A stretch of 64,000 nucleotides of DNA, taken from positions 930,001 to 994,000 of the forward strand of contig JAQJZZ010000014.1 in assembly GCA_030077755.1 (NCBI GenBank). Direction: 5' to 3'. Under the pieces are notes generated by a model, which saw only the letters and a program-made list of their open reading frames with translations, was not told the DNA's origin and did no database searches. A program made the position numbers and the translations under genes. This DNA is from Filosporella fistucella (taxonomy: Eukaryota > Ascomycota > Leotiomycetes > Helotiales). This document shows positions 13,796 through 25,705 of the stretch, in pieces; the stretch's first letter is position 1, and the number at the start of each line of letters is the position of its first letter.

Positions 13796-15531
13796 GGTAG
13801 CAATGAAGCTGAAGAAGCTGGTGCTGTAATCGAGTAAAAAGGTCGTCTTAGACGACGTCTCGGGATTTTCGAAATGTGAAACGAAGCTTCAGATCTAACA
13901 CTGTGTCGAGTGTCAATGCACTGACCACTATTATTGAAGATTACCACACACTCGGAGCAGTCGGCGGCCCGTGGAGGAGAGTTGTGTTTCGTAACACTTT
14001 TAATTCAAGCTCAAGGACGTTGATTTATGCAGGTGGTAAACTCGGTGTGAAGCCAAATATAGACTGATGTTTAGAGTGAGTGAGGGACCTGGTAGTCGAT
14101 CTTCCAAACCTATTGCCTCGAATTCGGAATAGAGAGCGAAGTCAACGATATTGTTTGTTCGACACAGTCGTGAGCATCCAAAGCAGTGCCTGCTGCGCTG
14201 GAAGGTTTGCAGAGGGACACAGGTCAGCTTGCTGAATTCAGAGTATTTTTGTCAAAAGAAACTATGTCGCGGGCACGGGTAAATCTGCAAGGTGGTAAAT
14301 CATGCGCATGTAGCTGCTTAGAGCTGAAGATGGAAACAAAGCGACCAGCGACAGACGACGTGGAATGATGTTGAACGATGGCAAGTGATGTTCGTGGTCG
14401 ACCTGAGAACGGCTACCTAAGTCACTTCGCTTCTTTGTGGCAAGCTGAACGGCTATCCTTTGCTTAGCGGCAATTTTGGTGGATAGCAATATTGGCCTTG
14501 TCTACAATTGGGAAAACTTAACAGAGTCCCAGCTTTCCTAGTGATTCAAGCAGAAGAAAGCTCATTGAGATTCGAGAGCGACTCACTCTGAACGACTATC
14601 ACTGAACGACTCACATTGCCCTACTCGGAATACCCTTTGTGGGGATCTCCTTCTAGCCTTCTTTTCAACCTAAATGTCTCGCACCAAGTAAAGCTTGGGT
14701 GACGATTTAGATCCCGAGATGTGACGATAATAGCTGTAGTTCAATATCTAGTGGACCGGCTCAGGGTGCAAGAGGGGTTTTTGGAAAATTTGTTTCTTTT
14801 TCAGGATGAAATATTAAATTTATCACGTTTATTCAATGAGAGAACGGTAGGCTAATTGAAGCTATTCATATCGAAGGGACCTCAGCTGTATAAACACCTA
14901 GGTTGAATCCAGCAGATGTGATTTCACGTCGACCTATGCCACTACCACCCACCAGCCGACCAAATATGTTCCACTCTTGTCTTCGAAGACCGATTTCCCC
15001 AAAGCAGATGTGGGAGAAATGGCCCCCATTCCAAGCTTTTCCCTAAGGTGCTCGCAGGGTCCCAAAAGAGCATGGCTACTTGCAGCCTTGGCTAAGTTGC
15101 TGGTCCCTAAAATCAAATCAATAATGCCAAAGGCACTCTCATATCAATCCAAATTGCCCGCTTATATGTAACCCAATCTTCATGCACCATTGCCTCATAG
15201 AGTATTGAGAAAAGGTGTTTGGTAATGAAGGGGTTTGGAAGATAATCTTGGCACGAAGATAAAAACCTTCAGCTATTGAACATGGGAAAGCTCGTAAGCC
15301 GTACACACAAATGCCTGTAAAATATTTCGTCACACACAATTCGAAGGATGGAAAGGATGGTCGAAGTTCCGCTGGGCTGGTATGATCTTGCTCGCTTTGA
15401 TTTCTCAAGACTGAACTATCGTCCTGCCCCCGTTCCTGCAAATCTTGACTTGCCCACAACCGCTTGTAATCCGATCGCGCCAATGCAAATATCACAGCCA
15501 TATCCCATAAAGAAAGACTTCATCGCGACGT
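13796..15531. other. Intergenic: VTS1 promoter/leader and RPL29 3' flank
   Basis: 1.7 kb. The VTS1 promoter and probably a long 5' UTR lie just above 13795. A 120-codon minus frame (15139-15501) abuts the RPL29 3' end and has no recognised similarity. Nothing else is supported. Confidence 0.5.
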
Positions 15532-15992
15532 TCATGCATTCTCCCGCTTCCCCTCCTTAAACTCCTTCTGTAAATTTGTCAGTTCCGTCCGGTGTTGGGC
15601 TTTTGTTATCGGAGCAACCAACCAAGGCCTTCATTGTTCCGTGGAGAGCATGTCTGTGGTTTCTTCGGAACTTGGGGTCGGTACCCTTCAAGGATGGATA
15701 TCTCGAGGTCTTTGGCTTCTTGATACTGGGGAAAGATCAGAACAGTTTCCTAACTCCAAATTTGCTCAATCGTACCCGTTACGGTGTGCCTTCTTTGTCT
15801 GATTATGTTGGGAACTGTTCTTGGACTCTATAATGATACGTTAGAACAAGGAACGGATCTCGGGACAAGGTGAGGGCAGCGTTGATGCTAAACTGAACAT
15901 CGAGATCGCGAAAGGCCTGAGAGGGTGACGAAGGGGTACACTGCCAGGAATTGTCGCAGAGGATGTGAAAAAAGGATATACGTACTCGCCAT
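15532..15992 (-). CDS. RPL29: 60S ribosomal protein L29 (eL29)
   Basis: A small basic large-subunit protein. Four exons: 15986-15992 (7 nt), 15776-15827, 15623-15725, 15532-15567. They sum to 198 nt and 65 aa. Spliced translation begins MAKSKNSSQHNQTKKAHRNG, continues IKKPKTSRYPSLKGTDPKF and RRNHRHALHGTMKAL, and ends KEFKEGKRENA. This is an unmistakable eL29, with the invariant KSKNHT/S-N-Q-KAHRNG start and the FRRNHRHA motif. Introns: 15828-15985 (158 bp, GTACGT, TTCTAACG branch, TTATAG), 15726-15775 (50 bp, GTACGA...CCCCAG) and 15568-15622 (55 bp, GTTGGT...TTACAG). No exon exceeds 103 nt, so simple ORF scanning hides the gene. The long first intron right after the start codon is typical of fungal ribosomal protein genes. 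Confidence 0.95.
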
Positions 15993-16577
15993 TTTGACGG
16001 TTGTGAAGGATCAGTCGTGAAGATTGATTGATGGATGGTCGCGAATTGTCAGGGTAGATTTCATTATTTCCTGAGTGGGATCCCGAATTTGCAAGCGAGG
16101 AAGCGAAAGTAGCTTTGCACGTGATACAAACACAAAATGGGGTTACCGATCTTGAAGTCCGATCTTCCAGCAACGTTCTACTCGAATTTTGTATTGCTGG
16201 TGAGATAAGTTTCTGGAATTGCAGCTTCGCTGGTCCAACTCTTATTCTTGGTACAAACAGACTGAGAAGTCCCTACGACAACCGTGGCATCAAAACTAGA
16301 ATTGACCAAGATCTTCATACAAGACCGACCTGGCCGTGGTATGCAGGACTCACATTTCAGAATTTCCAGAGAGGTTCAATTGTCTATCCGCATTGAAGCA
16401 ACAACCAATTTAAGCATCGCCTCCACGTATTCGCTCCAATTTCACGCAAATCATTATTTGGAACATTACAGGTCGTATATACTCGTACGAAAAATATATT
16501 TACATAACGCCATCCATGCCTCTACATTCCAATGTCTTGAGCCTGATCTCGCTGAAACCCTTCGGAATTTTAGTGAT
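15993..16577. other. Intergenic: RPL29 promoter and carrier-gene 3' flank
   Basis: 585 bp. Directly above the RPL29 start is a short leader containing repeated CAATC/ATCAATC words on the minus strand (about 16018-16040). No separate gene is seen. Confidence 0.55.
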
Positions 16578-17795
16578 CTACTTAGTGATGAGAGGCAAAG
16601 CCTGCTTTGCTTTTGCAGCCGCCAGATCTGCAGCCTTTGCGAGTTGCTCTGATTTTATTTTCCTGAGATACCTGAAGAGAACGATGAACAGAAGTTCCAT
16701 TCTACTGTCTGTCAGTAATTGCATCTACTTAAGGTGGGTGCAACATACCGTTCTTTAGTCATCATAAGAAGACCTTGCACAATCAAACCTTTCGAGATCT
16801 GAGGGCCAATACCCTTGAACAGACCAAGTAATCCCTCGTTCTGAACAATGAATTGCATAACTTCGATGAAGCTTTTGAAAGGCTTCCCTTGTCTGGATGG
16901 TGGTGGCTTCGATTGAAGTCCTACCTTTGCAACAATAAGAGGCTGCGTAGCAATAGTAGCCAAAGATTTTGACATAGCTCCAAGCACTGTGAATAATCAG
17001 TATTTTGTGCCTCCATTACATATCCGTCACTTACAGAATGCCTCCGCGGGTCTCAAATTCAATTTTCCGGGAAACAGAATCTCCCTTAATCTCTGATATG
17101 CACCGTATGTGATCGCAGGATTGACAACAAGGACCAAACTTGCTTTGAGGCCTCTCCAGAGTCCTGTCCATCCATCTTCACTATTGATAACATCTTTCGC
17201 TGTATCAATCATGCCCTTGCGTTCTCCCTTACCCTGAGTCTGCTGGCGCGTAGTAACAACAGCCACAGGGATTGTGAATATCTGCGCAACTGCACCGGCG
17301 ACTGCACCCAGAGAGAGTTCGACAGCGGTACTTGGAGCCTTGGATACTTTCTGCGAGGAGAGATATAATGTGCGAACAACGGAATACCAATAGAAGTATG
17401 CGAAGTTTGTAGATGCCACGCCAATAAGGGCACCATTTATTCCAGCATAAAGACCAAGAATTCCATCGTCGGCAACGATTTTAGAAATGGCATCCCAGGT
17501 CGAGTCGTAGTGGGTTGAGTCTACACCCGTTGGAACAGGATCGTCGGGCTTCCGTTTGACTTGGACTTGAAGCCTTGTCTTGACACTATCAAAAAAAATG
17601 TAATCAGCTATCTGCAGGTTTGATTTTAGATCTGCGAATAAAGTCTGGACATAGTCGCAGCTGCTTCGTTCCGGCTAAGGGCAATTCTCACATGTCTAAG
17701 GGATATACCAGCGCATTCGCAATCACAGCTCCAGTAGCCCCTGCAACAGCAAGTCCCCAGGGAGGAATCAATGCCTCCTTCGATTGAACTGCCAT
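16578..17795 (-). CDS. ANT1: Peroxisomal adenine nucleotide carrier (Ant1/PMP47 type, mitochondrial carrier family)
   Basis: Likely exchanges ATP and AMP across the peroxisomal membrane to feed fatty-acid activation. Exons: 17692-17795, 17035-17585, 16749-16986, 16578-16704, total 1020 nt and 339 aa, the expected carrier size. Three repeats are visible, each with a P-x-[DE]-x-x-[KR]-like signature: YPLDIVKTRLQ in repeat 1, IPVAVVTTRQQT in repeat 2 and QPLIVAKVGLQS in repeat 3. Repeats 2 and 3 lack the usual acidic residue, as in PMP47-like members. Six hydrophobic segments are present (e.g. GLAVAGATGAVIANALV). The C-terminus is a basic, Ala/Lys-rich tail (RKIKSEQLAKAADLAAAK). Substrate and organelle are inferred from resemblance to Ant1/PMP47. 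Divergent from the PalB gene over a 700-bp spacer. Confidence 0.85.
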
Positions 17796-18501
17796 ATCTG
17801 CGTGGTTGTTCTGTCTCAACGGTGAGCTTTGAGGTCGAGCACTGCCGCTTGGTGAACACAAGAGCAGGGAGATAAAGCCCGGTCGAGGGCGAGGAATTTG
17901 TCAGTCAAAGAACTGTAAGCATATGGAATGAAAGGAATGTTCTAGGGATCAAAGAAGATATAATATCTAAGTTTACCAGGTTTGATATGGATTCCCTGGC
18001 GTGAATTGAGAAGTGAGCGGTTCGGCACCAAAACCTGGAGTTTGACCTCGGTCCAAAGGCAGCCGTGTAAGAGCCGTGATGATGATGGTGGGGCGCCGCC
18101 ATAGATCCGCGAGGTGCCTGTAGCAGAAGAAAGCTCAATGTATCAACATATAGTCGTCCTTTAGTAGTGTCGTATTGCGTAGGCAATTCCATAAACTATA
18201 TATTAGCCCATCATGGTCTTATTTCCGTGCATTTTGACCATCGTGACCATTGTTGAGTTGCTACATTGACTTTGATGCTTTCCTCCCACTTGTCTTTCCC
18301 CACCAGGTCGGAGACTCCCTGATAACAAAGGCGGGTCCAGTTCAAACGAGACCCCGTTTCGCAGAGCCTCGTCTTGGACTACGACATCAATTTTGAGTTT
18401 GTGAAATTTGATGAACTTCTTCTACTCTCGATAAAACTTGCACATATGATGCGGCCTTGAGTGGGCCATTATGTTAATAAATCTGCAAGTGAATTTTCAG
18501 C
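17796..18501. promoter_or_regulatory. Shared divergent promoter region (carrier / PalB)
   Basis: About 700 bp between two divergently transcribed starts. On the minus strand, 17905-18192 contains a His-rich open stretch (HHHHHG) and, in another frame, a short tail reading PGFGAEPLTSQFTPGNPYQ before a stop. These could be a tiny gene or leader exons, but no start or splice set is convincing. Confidence 0.45.
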
Positions 18502-21195
18502 ATGGAAGCTAAGGCTCAGGTATGTTTTCAGTCTTTCTTTGCCAACTCAGCCCTTAACTGTGATAGGTGGCTGAGTCCAGCATAGATACGTCTCCTACTA
18601 AAGAGGAAGCATTGAAGAATGCCATACTTGCTGCTGAGTTGTATATGAAAGCTACCAAGCTTGCGAGTAATGATTCAGAGAAAGCTAGGCTTCGGAGTAA
18701 ATGCAGATCGTTACTTTCAAAGGCCGAGGAGGTCAAACAATCCTCAGAATGGGTAACTCAGAAGAAAGATGTCTCCCTAAAAGCTCCTGTATCACAGCGG
18801 GCAGTTACAAGAAAAGAAGAGGTCATTTTACTTGAAGGTTCGAAACTTCATGGGTTCATATTTCCACCTTGGATATCTGAACCAAAAGACTCGGAGTTTG
18901 GCAATGATGCTGATCGGCCTCAGCTTTATACGTAGGCTACTCCACATGTTTTATGAGTCAACAGTACTGATAAGTCTAGTGAACCTGCCGATCTGGAACT
19001 ATCAGATGCTCAAAGAGAAATTTTTGGTGGCTGGAAGAGACCTTCAGAGAATGAAAGCCTCAGCATAAATGCTCAAACGGAAGCTGCTGAGAAATTTATG
19101 GCAGCGACCAAAGAGATAGATCTTGTACAGGATATCACTACAGATTGTTCAGTGGTCGCTAGCTTATGTGCCGGAACAGCACGTGCGTCAAAGGGGCATG
19201 GAAAGGTCAGTCACCAAGCTGGAAATTGCTATTGTCATGCCCTAATCACTTTCTAAGATTCTCGCATCCATCATATACCCATTTGATGGAACAGCAATCC
19301 GTCCTCGAGTTTCCAAGAATGGAAAGTACATATTTCGTCTACACTTCAACGGCTGTTTCAGAAAAGTGACAATCGACGACCGTCTACCAGCATCAAACAC
19401 AACACGGAGTTTACATGTCATCGATCGAAACAATCCCAAGTTACTGTGGCCAGCACTGATTGAGAAAGCATATCTCAAAGTTCGAGGGGGATATGATTTC
19501 CCGGGCTCTAATTCCGGCACTGATCTTTGGGTCCTAACAGGATGGATACCAGAGCAGGTATTTCTCCAGAGTGATGATATCCAACCAGATACACTTTGGG
19601 GAAGGATCTACAAAGGATTTGGCTACGGGGATGTTATGGTAACTCTGGGCACAGGAAGACTAACCCACAAGGAGGAGAAAGCACTTGGTTTGGCCGGAGC
19701 ACATGACTATGCTGTTCTCGATATGAAAGAGGTGGGCACTCAACGAATGTTACTCGTCAAAAATCCATGGTGTGACGGGATGGTATGGAAAGGATCACAT
19801 TTCCGAACTCAAGGTTCTTCAGCCGACTCATGGGCTCAAGATCTCCAAAATGCCCTCCCAGAAACATCAGCCACATCACCAGGCACGTTCTGGATGAATT
19901 TCGAAGAAATGGTGCAGCATTTCGAGTCTCTCTACCTAAACTGGAATCCAGGTCTCTTCCTCCACAGACAAGACTATCACTTTTCCTGGACAATCCCCAA
20001 AATCAGGAGTGCCGGCTCCTTCACCCACAATCCACAATACTCCGTTAAATCTGCACAAAATGGGACAGTCTGGGTCCTGCTGAGCAGACATTTCGCAACA
20101 CGCGAACATGACATAGCAAAGGATACTACCAAAAACCCACCTGTGACTTCGGCCTCCAGCGCTCTAGGTTTCATATCCCTCTACCTCTTCGAAGCTTCCG
20201 GCCAACGAGTTTACCTCAGTGATGACGCTCTCCACCGCGGTGCCTTCGTCGATTCCCCTCAGACTCTCGCTCGTCTGGACGTCTCAAAAGGAACTTCCTA
20301 CACAGTAGTAGTAGCCCAGCACGGCCTACCGCTCCCCCAATACTCATTCACACTCTCCTTCTTCTCCCGCTCTCCGCTCTCCATAGCCACAGCCACCGAC
20401 TCCCTAACCCACTGCACAACCCACACCGGCTCCTGGACCGCCCGCACCGCAGGCGGAAACGCCTCTGCTCCCTCATACCCCACAAATCCTCAATACAGCA
20501 TCTCAATTCCCTCTCCAACAGACCTAACTCTAATCCTCGAAACAGACCAGGAAGAACTGGCTGTGCACGTCAAACTTGTCTGGGCCTCCGGAAAAAGAGT
20601 CACAGCCGTCACATCGCGCGACATAGTCGGCGGCTCCGGAGACTACAGACGAGGTTGCGCACTAGCATCCTTAACGAACGTAGCAGAAGGAAAATACACA
20701 ATCGTATGCTCTACCTTCGAAGCAGGACAAACAGGAAAATTCACTCTTCGAATCGGCTCCAGCGTTCCCTGTCTCGTCTCCCCTATCCTCTCCGAAACAG
20801 CAGGTCGTCTTTCCCTCTCCCTTCCTCCCCTCATCTTCGCCTCACACATCGATCGCCTTTTAGCTCCTCTCTCTCTTACCCGTCTCACCCGATTAAGAAT
20901 AATCGCGAAATCAAAACCTCATCCTACGTTTCCCCGCTCTAGGCCCGGGCTGAGACTAAGTATTGAACTCGGGCAGGGACCGAATAAGAGAGTTTTGGAT
21001 AGGAGTGGAGAGGGGGGGTATAGTGATTCTGCGATGGGGGTTAGGAGCCAGGAGATTGATTTGGAGGCTGGGATTAGGGGCGTTTGGGTCGTGGTTGAGA
21101 GGTTGGGTGGGAGAGGGGGCGTGGATGAGGTCGAGGTGGAGGTTTTGAGTGATGCGCCTGTGGTGGTGGGGTTGTGGGGGGAGGGGACGGGGTAG
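18502..21195 (+). CDS. palB: Calpain-like cysteine protease PalB/Rim13 (alkaline pH signalling)
   Basis: PalB/Rim13 acts at ESCRT-III assemblies in the ambient-pH pathway and makes the first proteolytic cut in the transcription factor PacC/Rim101. Exons: 18502-18519 (18 nt), 18567-18931, 18980-19205, 19258-21195, total 2547 nt and 848 aa, matching known PalB size. Domains: N-terminal MIT domain (about residues 8-80, NAILAAELYMKATKLA), which binds ESCRT-III; calpain catalytic core with the Cys in TTDCSVVASLC (about 184), His in AGAHDYAVL (about 350) and Asn in VKNPWCDG (about 370); then beta-sandwich (calpain C2-like) domains to the end. The catalytic triad is intact. The last 250 nt are strongly G-rich. 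Introns 47, 48 and 52 bp. It converges on the C2H2 gene. Confidence 0.92.
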
Positions 21196-21985
21196 GATTT
21201 TTGGAATCGCTGATATGTTGTTGAAATTAGGTTGGAGGAAGGAGTTTCGTTCTGCTTTGTTTTCTTGTGGTTCATTTCATTTCCGGTTGTAGATGTGGTG
21301 AGTGAGTTGAGCCTAGGTAGTTAGTTTGGACAGAATGATGAAACTGCTTCCTTGCGGATATAGTCCCTTTGGCAAGATATATCAATCGTCCAGTCAGTCC
21401 ATAAACCACCTTGACTGCACATCAAAACACAGATCAAGCAATCCATCGAAAATCACCATCCATGAAAACATCTCATCCAGTATTCCATCAAGTTATTCCA
21501 TCAAGTCATTCAATCCTCAAACTATAAACATGAATTCCGAATATGTAGCGTCAACGACAGTAATATTCTGCTCTTCCTCTTCCTCTCCTCATTTTGTCTG
21601 CCTGTCTGCATGTACACATACAAATAGCCAAAAGCCCATCTCCTAAAACAGCAAAGCAATCCGCCCAATGCCAGCTAGTAGCAAACGCGAGTCGCAAAAC
21701 TCTCTTAATTGGTATAGCCATCACATAACCCTATCATGCTCCAAACGCCCATTTGATCATAGCTCGTTAGATACGATAGACACGTACGTTACGGCCGCAG
21801 CCAGTTTCCCCAAAAATAAAACACCTGCCTGCCTGCCTATCACTTGATGATAAGATAAAACGCCATTTGTTGAAATACTCGCCCCCTGATTTTCTGGTTC
21901 TCTTGGTTTGGTAATGGGTATTTCATATGTTCATTGCTCTGGCTGCTCAGTCGAAGAAAAGGGTGCTGAGCAGCTACGCGCAAGG
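21196..21985. other. Convergent 3' intergenic region
   Basis: 790 bp between the 3' ends of the PalB and C2H2 genes. It holds an imperfect direct repeat of about 13 bp (ATTCCATCAAGTT/C) near 21480-21510 and a short CTGC run near 21825. No gene. Confidence 0.55.
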
Positions 21986-23623
21986 TCATGATGTACCTAG
22001 TCTGCGTCTTCGGCCTCTGCTTGGTCCTTCTGGTCGCTGGGAAAGTACTTCTCGAAGTTGTGCGTCGTCTTTGTCTTTATCCACGTGATGTACCCTTACG
22101 TGTCTGGAGTGGATGAGTATATGAAGATTGGTGGGATTTTGTAGAAACATACCTTTGAAGATTATCTGGTCTGGGGTACTTGTGTTCCCTATCGGGACAG
22201 AAAGGGCAAACGTATCCAGGGGAATCATGGACCAAGCCGTGTCTTATCATTTCGTTCTTCCTCTTAAACCCCTTTCCACCTTCGCTTCGAGGACAACCTT
22301 TCACACTGCAGTAATGCGGACGATTCGAGGAATGTACATTTGCGTGTGAATTCAGAAGATACTAGTTCTATTAGCGATCATTTCGTCATTTACGATACGT
22401 TTCCAACATACCTGGGTTTGGAAAGGTTGTGCAGTACAACCAGGATAAGTACATTGGAAACCACCGATCTGTGGATTTGTGATTCCGTCAATACTCATCC
22501 GGTCGATTGCGATCGTAGCTGGAGTTGATCCTGACTGATCTGTGCTTGGAGTCTCCGTATTGCTGCTACTATAATCGGCAGCACTCGAATACTGAGGGCC
22601 ATCAGTTTGCGAAGGTCTCCGATGACTATTTGTGAATGGGTAAAAATGCCCTGCCCTACCGGGCGACGGAAGTTCTCTTCTACTGAAAGTATCATTTGGT
22701 GATTTTGGCGGTGACCCATGACCTGGTACTGCTGAAAATCTTGGGATCGGTCTCCCAGGAGGGGAATGTGGAAAAGGTGATTCTCCCGAGACAGGAGGTT
22801 CAGGAAGGTGGTTGATATCTCCTAGTTGATCTGATATTGACGGTAGGGTGATCTGACCCGAGCCATGTCCATTTGCAAGATTCTGTGGAGAGCTCTGGCG
22901 AATTGGTGGTAGTTCCCCAGCGACAGAAGATCCCCTCTCATGCTTGATTGTAAGGTCTGGCGATGGATGCGCACTTGGTACATCGCAATATAACGACTTT
23001 ATAGGTGGTATTGTCTGTTTTACTCCCTCCATTGGTTCTGTCTTGGGTTGAGGCGCATCCTTTCCTGGTGATGGGCTTTTGGGTGTCGCAACTTTCTGGA
23101 TCGGTTCTGATTTCTCTTGCGCATTCTTGGCCAGCGCATCCCAAGCTCCTGCCGCCAGAGCTGTGAGATCGAGGCCCTCCTTATCTTCATTCACTTGAAC
23201 CACTTGCTCTTTCTCTTCCATCACCACATCCTTCGATGTTGGCGCTTCAATCTTGCCTTCCTCCACTACTCGAACCTCTACACCGGTACCATTCACCTGC
23301 TCTTCCACCTCATCTGCAGAAGCCAGTGGCTTCTCGCCCGCAGTGCGCGCGACATCCATATTTTTTCCTCCCCCCATTAATGCCACTAATACTGCATCGG
23401 CCTGGCTATGGTAGGCTTTCGGTCGATTTCCACCTTTCTGATCAGAGCCTGTACTGGGCTCGGGACTGCGCGGAGGAGGAGGTAAATTCGGTGGCGGACT
23501 CGGCGAGGGTTGATATTTTACTTGCATTGGCTTAAGGAGGGGCGAATTCTGCAGTCCAACATCGTCCGGGTCATAGATTTCGGTGCGAAATGCGTTCTCG
23601 ACAGTAGTCATAGCTTGAACCAA
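21986..23623 (-). CDS. C2H2 zinc-finger transcription factor
   Basis: Probable nuclear DNA-binding regulator. Exons: 22412-23623, 22153-22361, 21986-22103, total 1539 nt and 512 aa. The first 400 residues are disordered: Pro/Ser-rich, with an acidic Glu/Val stretch around 115-150. The C-terminus holds three zinc fingers: FQCTYPGCTAQPF...SHANVH, then HYCSVKGCP...GFKRKNEMIRHGLVH, then YVCPFCPDREHKYPRPDNLQ followed by HVRVHH, each split near an intron. It ends in a basic tail (RPEGPSRGRRRRLG). This finger layout with a C-terminal REVLSQRPEGPSRGRRRR tail recurs in ascomycete C2H2 factors of unknown targets; I cannot name an orthologue. The Met at 23611 is an alternative start. A very long 5' flank lies upstream, which suggests complex regulation. 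Confidence 0.82.
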
Positions 23624-23775
23624 ATCAAATCGCCATCGAAAATGTATGCGCCAGATCAGGATACACGGTGGGTAGGGAGCGACGGATAATCACAGAAGCA
23701 TATCAGCCAGAGGTGACCATGCGACTGCGGGAAAGTTGCATGGAAGGGTCGTGAATAAACAGGAGGCGGATGGAG

Positions 23776-23803
23776 GATGGGGATGGGGATGGGGATGGGA
23801 CGG
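23776..23803. repeat. GGGGAT hexamer repeat
   Basis: About four tandem copies of a GGGGAT-type hexamer in the upstream region of the C2H2 gene, followed by a run of ten G near 23943. G-rich strand is plus. Confidence 0.75.
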
Positions 23804-24948
23804 CCTTGGTCGAAGAAGTCAGGTCAGAAGTAGCGGAGGCAGTGTGGTGTGTCGAGCAGAATCCGGGTGCGGGGGAAGCTAGGAAGGTCGAGTTACTAGG
23901 TAACAACTGTGCGGTCTGGTATGGTTGGTATGGGTTTGGGTTTGGGGGGGGGGCTCGGGAGCACTGGGACTTTGATGGGTGGTCGATGGTCGCTGGGGCC
24001 AGACTGCGAGCGGGAACCTGGGCGAAGGTCGAGCCTCAAGAGACGATTGATAGGCGGCGGATATTTGATCGTGCAGGACCACAGGGCAGCAGCACACTTA
24101 TCGCAATTTGGAGTTGGGGCACAGCAGCGGCGGAGATGGGTATGAAGACGACGACGAGGGAGGGATTTGCTGGTAGCGTGGTCGGTCGAGGAGAATAATG
24201 TGATATTGCGGCGAGAAGTGAGTATGTGTCGCGGATGGCGCAGCTTCTGGTGTACGAATTTGTACGAAGCACAGAAGAATACGGATGGATGGTACTGTAC
24301 TGTAGGTAAGGTGTGAAAGGTGGGTATGTAGGGTACCCAGATAAGATAGCTAGCTGAATTGTCGACTGGATGGTAGTGCAGTGCAGTGCAGTTTCAAGCA
24401 CCAAAATAATGACGGAAGAGGGAGAGGGGAGTCTCTTTCTCTTGAATAGAGAGAAAGAAATAGGAACAGAAGAGGAAATGTCGGCAGCAGTCTTGCAGAC
24501 CTTTTGGTTGGGTCTGTATGGGTCGACGTGGTAGAGGAGGTGGAGGTGCAGAGAGAGGAAGGGATTGGAGTGGGAGGGAAGGACAATAAGGTGTGTAGGT
24601 AAATGAAGTAAGGTGAGGTGAGAGACGTGAATGAGAGTTGAAATGAGGTGAGTGGAATTCTATCGTGAGCTCTGACTGGCAGACTGTCGGCAGCAGCACT
24701 TGAATGTCTTTGGGCGCACATCGTTGAAGCTGTCCTGTCCTAGTCCTGTCCTGTTCAATTCGCAGCCACTCTCACTCCAGATACAACCCAAGCCATTCCC
24801 AGTCTCTCTCCCTCTCCATCTCACTTTGACTGTCTTTTCCTTCCTCAATCCTCCTTCATTTCTTAAATTATCGGTCACTCCAGACGGCCTTGCCTTTGGC
24901 TGGGGTCTTTGCCCGTAAAGCCCGTGGGAAATTTCCAATACGGCGACT

Positions 24949-24992
24949 CAAACTCAACTCAACTCTACTCGATTCGACTCGACTCGAATCGT
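24949..24992. repeat. Degenerate AACTC/GACTC pentamer repeat
   Basis: Roughly eight units of a 5-bp word (AACTC drifting to GACTC). It is the reverse complement of the GAGTT repeat near 58.8 kb. Confidence 0.65.
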
Positions 24993-25686
24993 CTACTCCG
25001 TACTTCAACCACCAAAACTGCACACCTTACCTCACCTCACCTCACGAACAGCGCAGCACAGCCTCCTCCAAACCCTCAATAATGCCGCAAGGGTGACTGT
25101 TGGCTCCCAGATTCGCAGAGTCGCAGCTGGAGGAGCAAAAGCGGGAAGGTCGAAGCCGCCTTACCTATTACTTCGTACTTGCACTCTTACCACAAGCATG
25201 ATTTCTTTCTTCCACACCGTATCGCAGCCTCCGACTCGTCTGCGAAACTGTGCCCACGATATCTGATATTGGTACGTATCACTTACACTACCGCTGGTCA
25301 CTTCTCCCTACTAGTACAAACTACCCATCTAACCTTATCACCGCCACGGAAGGCAGCCATACCATACCAATTCCAAGTTAACCTTCGAAATTCGTATACA
25401 CCTCAGTAATGCCATGACATCGCCATGCCTCCAGCGTGCTTTGGAAATGAAGCCGAGGGCGGGCGTGGCTGTGACCCGGAGGCTGAATGCCCACCCGTTT
25501 GATCTCATTTCACCACATCGCCTCTCTCATCTCATCAGGTCTTGGTTCTGTCTCCGCTCTGGTTGCTAACTCATCCCATTATTATCATCTTCCTCTCTCC
25601 TGCCCGGCCACCCCTCTTTCTCTCCTCAAAAACAAGCCTTGATGATTGGATTGGAAGATGTGTAAGTGCGTCTGTGCAAATAGCCT

Positions 25687-25705
25687 CACACACACACACA
25701 CACAC
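25687..25705. repeat. CA dinucleotide microsatellite
   Basis: About nine uninterrupted CA units within the pyrimidine-rich part of the long intergenic region. Confidence 0.85.

Noticed and set aside
15139..15501. 120-codon minus-strand frame downstream of RPL29
   Set aside because: Falls in the RPL29 3' flank, no similarity recognised, no intron or start context.
17905..18192. His-rich frame upstream of the peroxisomal carrier
   Set aside because: Several frames are open at once, no consistent start/splice set was found, and it lies in a divergent promoter.
23770..24198. 142-codon plus-strand frame with Asp-Gly repeats
   Set aside because: The start is created by the GGGGAT hexamer repeat in the C2H2 promoter side, and composition follows the G-rich DNA.
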